A stretch of DNA of 64,000 nucleotides, taken from NCBI GenBank assembly GCA_002914805.1, contig JXTB01000394.1, forward strand, positions 159,977 through 223,976, in the 5' to 3' direction. This document shows, piece after piece, positions 1 to 12,110 of this stretch (its first letter is position 1; each line of letters starts with the position of its first letter). The notes below the pieces were generated by a model, which saw only the letters and a list, made by a program, of their open reading frames with translations, ran no database searches and was not told the DNA's origin. The DNA comes from Parasponia andersonii. Lineage: Eukaryota > Streptophyta > Magnoliopsida > Rosales > Cannabaceae. A program made the position numbers and the translations under genes.

Positions 1-80
1 TAGTATCGACTTGGTTTTCATTTATTTAGAATATATATAAAATAATATAAAGAGAGAGATAAAAGATTAAGAGAAGGGAC

Positions 81-2269
81 TTAATTGAAATCAATGGGAA
101 GGTACACAAAATCGTAGGAGGAGAAAGGTTGGTCGCTGCCGCCGTCACCGGCGGCAATCTGTTCATTGCAGTGGATGCAGTGGTTGTCCAACATGTTCAA
201 CAGCAGCTTCTGACTGCCAATCATAATTTCATAAATTTTCCCAAAAAAAAATAAATAAAATACCAAACAAATATGAAAATAAGAACAAATTCATACCCAC
301 CAAAATTTCAAAAAAAAATTTTAATAATGGAATAAGGAAAAACATGAACCTGTACTTGTTAGGTATGTTTTTTATCATTACAGTCGTTCTGGTATCTCTA
401 CAATTCGATTCGGTCATGGTATCTTCGCTTATTAGAAACCGAGAATCAAACTTCTTTCCTTGTTTGCCGACCTTCTTCGACCTACTCCTCAATGGCGGCA
501 CTTGTTGTTGCGGCTGCTCTGCCTGTACCGGCAGAAACGGCGGAGGAGAGTGGTGACTAGAGGCATGACTGGCTTTAGTAGTAGTGTTCTGGGTTTTCCT
601 CGTAAACCGTTTCGATGGCAGCCCATGACAAGCGACCCTCTCTCGATGATGATGATGACCAGAACCATTGCAAACCGAAGGACCCAAATTCAAAGAAGCC
701 ATTTTACGTTCAACTGACGACATAGTACTCGAGCTGCCCTTACTACCATTTCCCTTCCCGATACCCGACTTCCTCGCTGGGAATGGGGCATGAGCATGGG
801 ACGCATACGAACGAGGCGGGATATTCATGCTGAAAGACGGTCGACCGGAGAGTTTTCTGGTCGCCAGTGACGGTGCCAGAGGCGGAGACGGAGGGTACTC
901 GTGAGTAGTGGTAGTTACGGCGTTCATAATCTTTCGACTGTGGCCACCGGGGCGACTGAATTCTATGACCACCTCTTTGCCGTTGATTTGTTTACCGTTC
1001 ATCTCTTTTAGGGCCTTGGCTGCGTCTCTTACATCAAAAAACTCTACGAACTTTTGGTGCTTCTTCGAAGGTGTTTCTCTCAACTCTTTTATGGGTCCTT
1101 TAGAGAAAAATTTAAGAACAAAATTGAGATATCGCATATGATGCGAGGAGTGGAAAGGTACATAGAAAGAGACCCATCAGATTTTTTATGGATGATGAGA
1201 TATATAACCTATTATTATGCGTAACCCCACAATCCCCACCAAATTCAAGTCTCCCGACATATAAACAACAAATCAAAAACAACCCCCCGTGTAAATGTAA
1301 TCAATACGCTTTCACCCAAAAATAAAATTCTAGATCTCGCGCATGAACTTAATTGGAATAATTAAAATTGAACCAAAAAAAAAGAGTGGCCATATCATAT
1401 AAAGCTATGTTCATACCAAAAACCTGAAACGTGTCTTTGAGAGTAGATGTGGTGACTTCAGAGTCCAAATTGAAAATCACGATGGTTCCTTGGTTGAAGC
1501 AATCGGGGATGGAGTTAGCCGTCGGGATGACGAAGTGGGCCCACACGGCGCGGCCAGCTAGTAGCCCACGCGCCGCCGGTGGGGGCACGGGTGGAAATAG
1601 CAGTGAGGCCGCCAAATTGGGATCCTCAGGCCCAGAACTTCGTATCATGAGAGGAGGATTAGTGGCAGTAGTAGTGTTAGTGGTGGCAATACTACTACCA
1701 CTACTAGTAGACATCATTAAGTGGTAATTCCGAAGCCTAGTCTGGTGCTGCATGTGCTGGTCCCTAATCTCCCGCAGGGCGCTCTCTGCATGCCTAAGGT
1801 CATAGAAATGGACTGTCACGATCCCATCACAGAGCCTCTCCATCTGGACCCCTCTCACCTCCCCAAACGCTTCCAATTCCCTCCTCACAAACGACTCGCT
1901 CACCTCACACGGCACCGAGCTCAGCAGCACGGCCCGTGTCGATACCGACGACATGGCCGGCACGGGCACGCACACCGCCACCGCACCGCCAACGTACCCC
2001 GGCGTGGACGAGAATTGCTGCGGGTAACCCGAGCCACCATCACCAAAAGGTAACACGTGCACCTCGCCAATAGGCGGAGGCGGCGGCGGCGGTGGTGGTG
2101 GAGGATGATACGGTGGACCGTACGGATAGTAGAGCTGCGGTGGCGGTAGCGGTGGTCCGAGCAAGACTAGCTGGTGGTTTGGGCAGGTGTGGTTTCTGGG
2201 TCTGAACTCTTCGGCCCTCGGGTCCAGGCTTCCGGGAGTACTAAACCCCGCGATACCGGTTTCAGCCAT
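81..2269 (-). CDS. TEL1: Terminal ear1-like (TEL) Mei2-type RNA-binding protein, 3' end off the window
   Basis: Plant TEL proteins are nuclear RNA-binding regulators of leaf initiation rate and meristem activity (maize TE1, rice PLA2). Exons on the minus strand are 2269-1417, 1097-350 and 213-84, giving 577 residues in frame. I chose the ATG at 2269 (MAETG) over an in-frame ATG 13 codons upstream because the family starts just before a DPRAEEFRP motif, seen here. A proline run near residue 60 precedes RRM1 (about 112-177). RRM2 (about 261-336) spans intron 1. The Mei2-specific RRM3 starts at [20 protein letters not shown] and reaches [13 protein letters not shown]. The family normally continues with NKCNVGYGFVN and a C-terminal tail; here the frame meets TAA at 81-83 exactly where a splice donor is expected. 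The rest of RRM3 would lie left of base 1. Family assignment is secure; completeness is not. Confidence 0.9.
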
Positions 2270-2560
2270 AGCTTGTTTTTTTCTTTTTCCTAGGTACCGG
2301 AAAACCACTATCGAGTGTTGAAAAGGGTTTGTGAAAAGGTGGTTTTCCGGCGGAACTAACTGGCCAGCTAGTCTAGTGAAGGTGGTATTTTAATTAGTTT
2401 TCCGGCGATAATCTAATTCCATCTTGCTTATCTTCCCAAGTAACTACTGTACATGCTTCCTCTCTCTAGCTTCCTCTCTCTCTCTCCCTACTTTCTCTGT
2501 CTAATTTTCTCGCTCAGTGAAGTAGAAAATAAACACACACACACACAACAATGGGTTGGG
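2270..2560 (-). promoter_or_regulatory. TEL upstream/5' leader with CT and AC microsatellites
   Basis: This is the DNA directly upstream of the TEL start on the minus strand. On the plus strand it holds a CT-rich tract (about 2457-2520) and an AC run (about 2534-2548). Such pyrimidine/purine tracts are common in plant core promoters and leaders. I could not place a TATA box with confidence. Short plus-strand open frames here are low-complexity and not genes. Confidence 0.4.
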
Positions 2561-5329
2561 TTATGGGTTGGGTTTTGGGTGTTTCCTTTTCCTCAAACCT
2601 TTCATCCCGAGCAAAAGTTGCTAAAAATGTCCTTTGCCATCTAATTGTTCCGACGAAATTACGAACGTGCCCCTTTTGGTGGTATCATTTGCATTTTGAT
2701 GGTGGTGAAGTGGTGGGATTTGATTGGTGGGGCCATCTAGGTTGGGGGGCCGTTTGTTGGAGAGGATATGGATCGTACACGTGGCGAATTGGGTGAGTGC
2801 TGTTCGTCGGATGGATGCATTATATAAAAGAGGAGTTTTTGCTAAAAACCGGAGGGTAATAATTGCTCTGCGAGCCTGGTGGCATGTGGTACTTTTTCAT
2901 GTGTGTATTTTGACTACACTCGCCCAATGCTTTATTTGTGTGTTTTTTGTGTGTAGACCTCTATTAATTCTTTTGTCCCACTTCTCGGTTCTTCTTTTTT
3001 ATTTTCTGGGTCGTCTTCATTTTTAAAAACTTTGGTCCCAATAATATATTTCTTTTTTTTTTTTTTTTTTAATAAAACACTAGATTTTTAAAATGTTCTC
3101 CCCCGGGCATTTATGTTTTGTTCTTTAAAATGATGTCTTCTTTAATATCTCGACTGGAAATATGTATTTAAAATAGAAAAAACACAAACAAAAACAAAAC
3201 GTGTTTTTAAAAATAAATAAATATATAAAACAACACATGTTAATTAACATTTCTTTATAACGAATTACACCCAAAAAAAACAGATCAAGATGAAGTCAAT
3301 GACATAGAATATGGTTTATTTGAAACTTAGTAATTAGTATACGGCAATCTGGAAATTAAATTTATTAGAACGATCGAAATGTGTTTATCCCCGACATGCA
3401 ACCACTCCTATTGGTACTCTTATACGCGCAATCTAATAAATATTTTTTTATCTATTTATAGGTATTTTTTCCTGACCATTAATTTCTTATTTAACATCTA
3501 TAATAATTTGAATAATTGAAAAAATATGTATAAAAAATATACATTATTTAACACTCATTTTTTTCTACTCTTTATTATGAAAATACGTAGATGATGAATT
3601 TCAGTTCGGCAAAAAAATACTTATAAATAGGTTAATATATATATATTATATGAAATTTCGTAAATTAATTATCAATATATGAAATTTTAAGACATGTATG
3701 ATCATAAGATTTTATTGTTTTTATTTTTCTCTAACCATGTCTAAATTATATATCAATATTGTAATCTATTTTTCAGAATATCTCAGGGTTTTTTTATTGT
3801 TTTTTCTTTGCCAGACATAGACAGTAGAAACATATATGTTATGGTTGATAGAGTCTGCTTATCACATATAAAGCTTTAAGGATGTCATGAAATAACCATC
3901 CCATCGAGACAAAGTATAAAGCTAAAAAATTGATTGAAAAATTACATGCACAAATAAAGTATCTCTTTTGAATTCTAAGAAAATTATTTACTTTAATTAA
4001 GTTGAGTAAGAGGATTCATAAGTAGATTACTCAATAATTTGTCATTTTATTTATTTTATGCAGTAATTATTAATTGAATAAATAAAAAAAATCAAAAAAT
4101 ATACTTACAAAATAAAAAATAGAATAATGAATCAACAAAATAATGCATAATCTTCTCTAGAAATTTGAGTAAAGATTATATCATTTCAAGGTTTTAGTAG
4201 AAAAATTCATTTTTAATCTTTATTTGGTATAATTACTTAAGCCGAATGAAAAGAAAGAATAAAAAATACTATAATAATTAAGACAAAATCTCATATTACA
4301 ATTGCAATATTAATATTAAATCGCTCAAGACATGGTATCGACTAGTAATAATAATAACAACGTGTGCTAACTTTTAAAAATCCAAAATTGGATCCATATG
4401 TAAAACTCTTCTACTCATAATTAATTGGGTTTATTTACAAATGGTCCTGAACTTGGACGTTTCTCTTTATATATAGCTTTTGAATTATATTTTATACGAT
4501 AAACGGTCTTTAGCTCTTATCTCAATGTTAGGCAAATTCAAAACCTCGTAAACATGTACGTATCACAAATGACGTATGAACTTCTCAAATACACTACTAT
4601 TAGATTAAAAATATATTAATTGGCTAAAAACGGGAAAAGTAAAAAACTAATTGAAAATTCATACAATTAAATTCCCAAAGATAAATTGATATTTATACCG
4701 AAAGGAGCTTATGCTTGCGATACTCTCTTAGAATCAGTAGCTAACAATAAAACTCTTCAACGTCAATTGCAATATATTCAACAAAAAGCAACTATATACA
4801 AAGTAAAACATAGTTACAAAAAAGAAAAAAAAAATTGTTTTGACAAATGTAAGTAACAAGATTAGCATCTAATCATTCGATATGATAAATGGTTTATCAT
4901 CTATACGTCAAGGTTTCACTTAACAAATAAAATTTTCAGGTGAAATATATTTTTTTTCTAGTTGTATGTTTTGGGGCAAACTATTTTTTTAAAACTGTTT
5001 ACAGAGTAGACTTTTTAATGTTATGGTGGAGAATGGCCGAGTTATAAAAGTAGTCTCTTTTTACAAAACGGGTCTATTTTGCAAACGAGCATGTTTGTTA
5101 ATCATGTCATAATTAGAAAAAGTATTAATTAAGACCTTTCATGAACCAACTCAAATTCATCCAGTTCAGTAGAAGAGTAATTTGTTAATATATTAATTAT
5201 TATGGGTATTCAAAATCAAAACGCAAAAGAAAAACAAAATATATTAACAGTATAATTGTATGAAAAGAAGACTTTTTTTTTTGAATATTGACCTGAAGGC
5301 AATCATCTTCTTTAAAATCTCATCAGTGC
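2561..5329. other. AT-rich intergenic DNA, no gene seen
   Basis: There is no open frame with recognisable protein features. The DNA is strongly AT-rich, with homopolymer T and A runs (for example about 3049-3070). At about 4430-4560 lies a stretch reading like the end of a common plant non-coding repeat (phrases such as AAATGGTCCTGAACTTGGAC), but I could not define its boundaries. Confidence 0.5.
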
Positions 5330-6081
5330 TATTAACAGTAATGGTCCCGGACTATTATTTGAGTACTATTTTGCCTTATAAATTTCAAATTTACATATTA
5401 ACGTTTCAAATTTACATATTAACGGTTCCTGCTCAATTTTTAATATGTTTCAAAAATAATTTTAAAATAAATTTCCGTTAATTATTAAATAGAATTTATT
5501 CACGTGTTAACCATGTGATGAGTGATTCCAAAAAATAACATATCAAACTATACGACCTAACGGCGAAAACGATTCTATAAAATAGTACATCAAACTGCAC
5601 ACGACGTATTTTAAGAATTTTTTAATTATTTTCAATATTTTTACTTACACCCAAAATAGCGAGACCAATTATTAAAAAATATGATTGATATAATTATTTA
5701 AAATAAAAAATATTTTTATTTACACCCAAGATAGCTATTAAAAAATATTATTGGCAAAATTATTTAAAATAAAAATATTTGTATTTAAGATAATTATAAA
5801 ATTCTCAAAACATCCTATATATATATATCGTATACGACTTGATGTTTTATTTTATAGAATCATATATTTCGTGAGATCGTATACAGTTTTATGTATTATT
5901 TTCATGAATCACTCATTATATAATTAATACATGATCAAATTCCGTTTAATAATTGACAGAAATTTAATTTGAAACTATTTTTGAAACACATTAAAATTCT
6001 GGGGATCGTTAATATGTAACTTTAAAATATAGAGGACAAAATGATACTCTCGTAATAGTTTGAGGTGCATTATTGTTAATA
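5330..6081. mobile_element. Fold-back (MITE-like) element, about 750 bp
   Basis: The two ends are diverged inverted repeats of each other. The left arm begins TATTAACAGTAATGG and the reverse complement of the right end begins TATTAACAATAATGC. Inward they share ACTATT, TTTACATATTAACG, ATGTTTCAAAAATA, AATTATTAAA and ATGAGTGATTC in the same order. The arms extend to about 5620 and from about 5810; the middle holds two degenerate copies of an AT-rich unit containing TTTACACCCAA. The left arm also carries a 23-bp direct duplication near 5385-5430. No coding capacity is seen. Superfamily is unknown because I could not find a clean target-site duplication. Confidence 0.6.
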
Positions 6082-8666
6082 AATTCTAAGACGTTCAGAA
6101 TTGGTCTTTAAAAAATTGCTTACCGTCTTAAACTCTTCGACTGTTTGTTTGATAAACTTTGAAAGAGAAGTTCGAGTAATCAGAGTTATTTCGAGGCTAT
6201 AGTGGTGCATAATATTACAAACCTATATATACTTTGAAATTTATTCTTAAAACAAGTTTCATTTATTGTTTCTTTTACTTTCTTACTTTTTCACTTAGAT
6301 TTTTTTTTAAAGGTTGTTTATGGAATATGGTTTCATGAGATATTTTGACTAGGTTGCCCTAAACTCTACTAAAATAAGTTAATTTTTTACATGTATATTT
6401 CTAATTTTTACGGAGAAAAAAAAGTAGCCATTTTCCTCTACCCCGGATTATGTAAATAGTTATTTTTATGTTTTGCCTCGATTTATGTAGTACGCCTAAT
6501 TATATATCTCCTCGTGTCATTTTGAACTACTAAATTAAATAATCTCTCATTTAATTAGACATATACATGAAACATAGCACATTCGATTTTACTGATTTTA
6601 TTTAATACTCATATGGGTTTTCGAAAAGCACTAATGATGACATTTTCTATTTCGTATGTTTTCCTGATAGAATGATGATTTTGTAGTTTAGGATATCAAA
6701 GTTTAAAAACTTTATAATTTAGGAGACATACATTAAGGCATTACATAATTTAGTGGCAAACATAAAACAAACTTGTAAAACTAAGTATTCTTTTTGTCTT
6801 TCCAGAAGACAGAAAAGTATTGCTTTTGCCTTTTATTTTTCTTTAAGAATATATAACTAATAAAGCATTCACAAAAAACGTTCCATAGTCAAACAAAAAA
6901 TCTAAACAAGGTATATTCGATATTTTGTGAGGCAGCGTCTGTCTATAGTAGCTGTATATTGATCTTTACTTTGTACATTTTTTGAGGTAGTTATCAAAGA
7001 GGATTAGTGTTAAGATGCTGATAGCCAAGTAAGTAAAGTAATTAAAACCTTTTTGATCGAAAAAGATATAGACTAAATATATTTTTTTAAAAAAATAAAT
7101 AAATGTTTAGGAATTAAGAATGAGAGTGAAAACTGGCACACGTGCGGTGGAGTTTCTGGTACGGGGGGTCCAACATGCATGAGATTTCCAATGCCGTCAC
7201 CACCTTGTTTAAAGTTCATATTGTTTTAATGTTGTCTTCGATACTTTGCATGTTATTGTCTCCCCTTCCACGTCTTTCATGTCTTTAATGTCTATTGTCC
7301 TTTTTTTTTTTGGTCCGATCATTGTCCAATGTCCATATTCTATAATTTATATTAAAAAAAATTGGGATCTATATATATCATCGTCTCCATCTATATATTC
7401 TTGTTTGATGAAAAAGCACCAACGTTTTTAATACATTATACGTGGTGCCTTAATTTCCTTGAAAGAAAGAAAAAAGAAAATAAAATAAAAAAGAAGCTAA
7501 GAACACGGATGTTTTGTAGTGCATATTTTTTTCCCTCTTATATATATATGAAAAAACGTACATGTTGCAATAGGGCAAAATTTGGCACATGTATACATTT
7601 TTAAAATTTTCTTTATTAAATGTTATTTAAAATTTTATGAAACTAAGCTTATACTAATTACAGCTCTTGTTCACTACTTTGGCACTCATATATTTCGTAA
7701 AACAAAGAAAATGAGAGAATCATATCTCATAAGTAAGTGAAATCGTGAAAAATCATTCACAATAGGCTGGTGAAGTAGAATTTTTGCAATTACTAATTTA
7801 ATGATAAAATAATAGGAGTTCATAGTAGAAAAAATATTTTTTTCTAAATAAAATTATTATTTTAATATAAAATAGTATTGTTTCTAGTATGTATGGAGAA
7901 AAATTCAAAAAAATATGTACTGAATTTAACATGTTATGCTAAATTTAAGATTGGCGCATCCTTTTTAGCTTCAATGCATTAGCCGTTAATAATATTCCCT
8001 AATCCATATATTGACCCCTCGAGATATAGATAGCACTTGGGAAAAATTAAGGGCACTTCTAAATTTAGTTTTTATATATTGAGAATGATCCTTACCTTAT
8101 AAGGTTGTTTGTAGTAACATCTACTATAGTTTCAAATAAGTGGTATGCATACTCACTTAGAGTAGGAGAGAAATACATATATACAGCTGAATTAGTATTA
8201 CTTCTTTTTCTTGTTTAAATAGATAGATTTGAAGTGGTTTTACATAAGAAGCTCAAACTTCGTTCATAATAAAAGAAGAAGACTGACTGTTGAATGTTAT
8301 TTATCAATGTTAAATATTTCACTGGAAAACGCTACTCAGAATAGATAAAAAAAAAAAAAAAAAATTATTTGTTAGGTAGCAACAACTAATCAGCATTATT
8401 GAAAACAACATTTATTTTAATCATTTTTTTTGGACAGTAATTTATTTTAGTCTTTTGCTAATGGGAGGTGATATTTTGATGCTCGATTCTGATGTAAACA
8501 ATCTGACAGGTTCCTGGAGTAATTTTATACTTTATACCGTGGAAAAGCTGAATGTTGAAATTTGGCCATTGGGTAAAAATTAAATAATAATTAAATAGTT
8601 GAAGCAATACAACTGTGCTCCCCATTTTCTTCACATAAAGTCATGGACTCATGGGTCACTACTTTA

Positions 8667-8669
<3 letters not shown>
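6082..8669. other. AT-rich intergenic DNA, no gene seen
   Basis: No supported gene or RNA lies in this stretch. It contains only short chance open frames, A/T homopolymers (about 7303, 8348-8364) and unremarkable AT-rich sequence. Confidence 0.5.
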
Positions 8670-8726
<57 letters not shown>

Positions 8727-8727
8727 C
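8670..8727. repeat. TC microsatellite (about 22 units) followed by TA repeats
   Basis: An uninterrupted CT/TC dinucleotide run from about 8670 to 8713 passes directly into TA repeats. It is a compound microsatellite in intergenic DNA and probably length-polymorphic. Confidence 0.9.
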
Positions 8728-11700
8728 ATATCTATATCTCTCACAATTAGTATCCATGAGGACCTCCTTTTGTGCCCTCAAAAAGTAAGTGAAAGGGATG
8801 TTTGCTTTTTCCCCAACCCACCCTATATTGCGGAGCTTATCATATTTGGGTACCTAGTAGAGGGAGACATTCTATATGTATGAAAAATAACTTCTTCTTT
8901 TTTAATGTATCATATTAAAAAGTTAAACAAATTGGCAATTTGTTAGTACGTTAAAATGACAATTTGAAATACTCTAGTAGTACTTGTTAATTTTCGGTCA
9001 AGATTTTTCTCCCAACTGAGATTTGTAGATTTTTTATTTTTTTTCTCTATTGAATAGAGGTTTTGTTTTCGAGATGCTCAATCTCGTGCTAGTCTCATCT
9101 TTGGTCTTGTGGTGTATATGAACAAAGAACAGCAGCCACTTAATATTTTCGCTATGAATGATATAATGATTACATTATATTCATTATTGAGTTTGCTAAC
9201 TAAAATGAGAAAGACAATAGATCACTAAGGAACTGAGCTATACTCTCTTTTAACTTGTTAATATTTTGAGATTAAACCTCAAATTGTAATAATTTATATC
9301 ATATAGATGGGATAGTTGAGACATATCGATACCTCGACTTTTGGAGAAATCTATGAGCCCCATCTTGAAGGGAAGTAGTGCCTAATAAAAAGGAATTGGT
9401 AGCCCAAGTCATAACACGTAATGTTATATACGTAAACCTACTACTGACATGGCTGTCAACTTACAAACAAGCTTAAAAGATTTCTTAAAGTTTATTAGTT
9501 GCACAAGTGAAAAATTGGCATTAGCAAAAGTAGAATCATTGGAGCATTACTTTAGAAAAAGTTGCTTAATCAAAGATGATATGCCTTTTTCTTTTGATCA
9601 CGCGTCTATTTTTGCTTTCGATTTGTTGGAAGCTTTAAAGTTGTTCTCCTTCGTTCTATTTCATTTTAAAACAGAAATTTGGCTTTATGTTATGTAGAAT
9701 AGGCAATAAAATAAATAGCCCCATGGAGTTGCAAAGTTTGTTTTGTCTCGTGAACACGAAGATGGATTTTGGCCCCATGGAGTTGCAATGACTTGTTAAC
9801 ATCCTTTGTTACTTGTAACCTTTCAAAAAGAATACCTTAAAATTCATATATAGCTCATTTTATTAATCAAAAAGATTAGTGGAACATTAAACAAGTACGC
9901 TAGCCAGTATAAAAGTTAGAGAATAACATATATAGATGAACTGAACATATTCCTTCTTTGATTGGCTAAGGTTAAATTCCCGCATGGGATTCGAATCCAC
10001 AAATAGAATTTTGGGTGGAGGGACAATAGGGGTTCAAAGGACCATTCCGACCAGGAATTTTGCCTGCCCCTTTTATCACCACCATTTTGTGCTTCTACTG
10101 CTCTTGGATATTTTATTTAAGTTATTATTGTTATTACTATAGTTTAGATTTGGAGATACAATTCTTAATTTCCTATAAATATAAGCATTATCTTGGGGAT
10201 TGTGTGCGCATTGCGGACCAGGTCGTGTCCTGTCACCGTGGCGAATCGTTTTGGCAGTGTGTCACATAAAACTTGTATTGGGACAAGGATTCCTAGCCAT
10301 TTCTTACTTGGGTAACACATTCTAGGTAGCTTTTTGGTCTACAATTATATGTCCTTTATGTTCCTAAGTCTATTGTTATTATTATTTTTTAAATGTTGTG
10401 TACTATATGTTCATTTATAATATTCATATGTGGTAAGAAGTTTTCATCTCTTATATCTACTTCCCAGATTTAAAGTTCCATACAGAACAGTGACTAGCAA
10501 GGCACAGTGGGAGATTTGCAAAAGAGTGTACGTATACTGGTTTGTTAATTGACTCATTCTCAAGCAAAAGCAGGCTCCAAACAATACTAATTATTTGTAA
10601 CATACGTAGAGTAGGCATAGTCTCAAAATTACGTTTTTGATGGCCCCATTTTACAAAATTTTCTAATTCAATTAAAGGTATATATCAAACTACAAATAAT
10701 CCAAAAAAAAAAAACAATGAACCAAATCATTACATTCTAGTATGACAAGGAGGAAAAAAAATCGTATACGAGAGATGTGAGATACACACAACTTCACCGT
10801 AGATAATCCAACTCCATTATAGTTACTCTTATCTATTCATAGCAGAATAGTCACAAAAATGGATTAAATTAGACAAATGAAAAATTCCGTGCTAAAATTA
10901 GAATATTTTAAAATTTAGAGGTCAAAATGGGATTCAAGTAATATTTTGAGACAAACAATAAGATTAACCCAAAAGAATAAAATTCTTGACTGATTAAACT
11001 ATATGAAATTTGATTGACATGCTAATTTTTTAATATTATTATACTATAAGTAGGGATTTTTCTTTCACCCCCACCCCAAAAAAGCGTAAAGTTATGGATC
11101 ATAAATTATGAGGTGCAAAGGGGCAGTACGCACTTCCCGGAGTGGCATTTTCCACTGCGTCACATCAGTTTTGACAATCTCACTTTGAACAAGCTAGCTA
11201 CACCAAAGACAATTGTTTTTTTTTTCTTTTTTTTTTTGATGAGAACCAAAGACCATAGTTAATTACAAAGGCTCCCCTCTCTGGCTTTATAGGTTCTGTT
11301 GCTCTTGGTAATATGAACTTGCTTTCCATCAATCTACTTTTTTCATTGTTATTACTCTGTTAAAGGGTTTTATGGGGCCTTTCTCTTCATTACTGGGAAA
11401 AAAAAAGGCTCATGGTTCTGAGTTCTGACTTCTGTGGAATTAGCTCACCCAAATTATGTACATTATATAAAGAATAATGATTGAAGTTCGTTCATTTATA
11501 ATAACAAACATTTTATAATAAACATGTTCATATTACATAGACATATTATGAAACTAGTTTCAATTAAACTAGTTTCAATTTTACGATGAATTGATCATTT
11601 TGATCATTAAATGTTTTTTATATATATTATTATACTAATGGTTGTCGAAGTGTTCCCATGCAGTGTAAAGGCTCAGTACCGTCTGAGAGAGAACTTGGTG

Positions 11701-12110
11701 TGTGAAAAGAATAAAGAATACATTAATGAATAATAATATCATATGCACATGCATTAAAAAACATGTCTGTTGATAACTTACAGTAGTTTTTCGTTAAAAT
11801 GTATTTTTCACGTTTTTCGGAGCCAAATTCATTGCGTATTTCGTACGTCAAATAGTTTTAATTTAATGTTTAGGACTTATTTCTAATATTTTTTAAAAAA
11901 TGTTCGTTCTAGGTAAGCATGAGGTGGCAGTCACGGTACTGAACTGTGTTTAATTACAATAAGTTAGCTTAGATTCAGCTTAATAGCGTAATGTCATATT
12001 TGTGTATTCTATTAATTAGGCAATTACACTATGTTTGCATCATCAATTAGAGTCTCATTGACTTTTTTTTTTATGTTTAATGATTGGTTATGGGGCTAGG
12101 TTCCACCAAA
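8728..12110. other. AT-rich intergenic DNA with one unassigned open frame
   Basis: I see no recognisable gene. The phrase CCCCATGGAGTTGCAA occurs twice about 54 bp apart (near 9719 and 9773). A 16-bp motif ACTAGTTTCAATT is tandemly doubled at about 11550-11580. An 82-codon ATG open frame at 9449-9697 has protein-like composition but no family resemblance I can recall. Confidence 0.45.
9449..9697 (+). CDS. Unassigned 82-codon open frame, doubtful gene
   Basis: I do not recognise this product. The frame starts with ATG and encodes a mixed, non-repetitive sequence with regularly spaced leucine, phenylalanine and lysine, for example SLEHYFRKSCLIKDD. Composition looks more protein-like than that of the other chance frames in this AT-rich region. 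No clear splice sites connect it to a larger gene, and there is no neighbour within several kb. It could be an exon fragment of a decayed gene, a young orphan gene or chance. Confidence 0.15.
   Translation: MAVNLQTSLKDFLKFISCTSEKLALAKVESLEHYFRKSCLIKDDMPFSFDHASIFAFDLLEALKLFSFVLFHFKTEIWLYVM

Noticed and set aside
2453-3026. Plus-strand frames of 63-100 codons upstream of TEL
   Set aside because: They lie in CT-rich and GGTTGGG-rich promoter DNA, show no family motif and have biased low-complexity products.
9980-10010. GGATTCGAATCC resembling a tRNA T-arm
   Set aside because: The stem around the loop does not pair well, and no acceptor, D-arm or anticodon arm can be built upstream or downstream.
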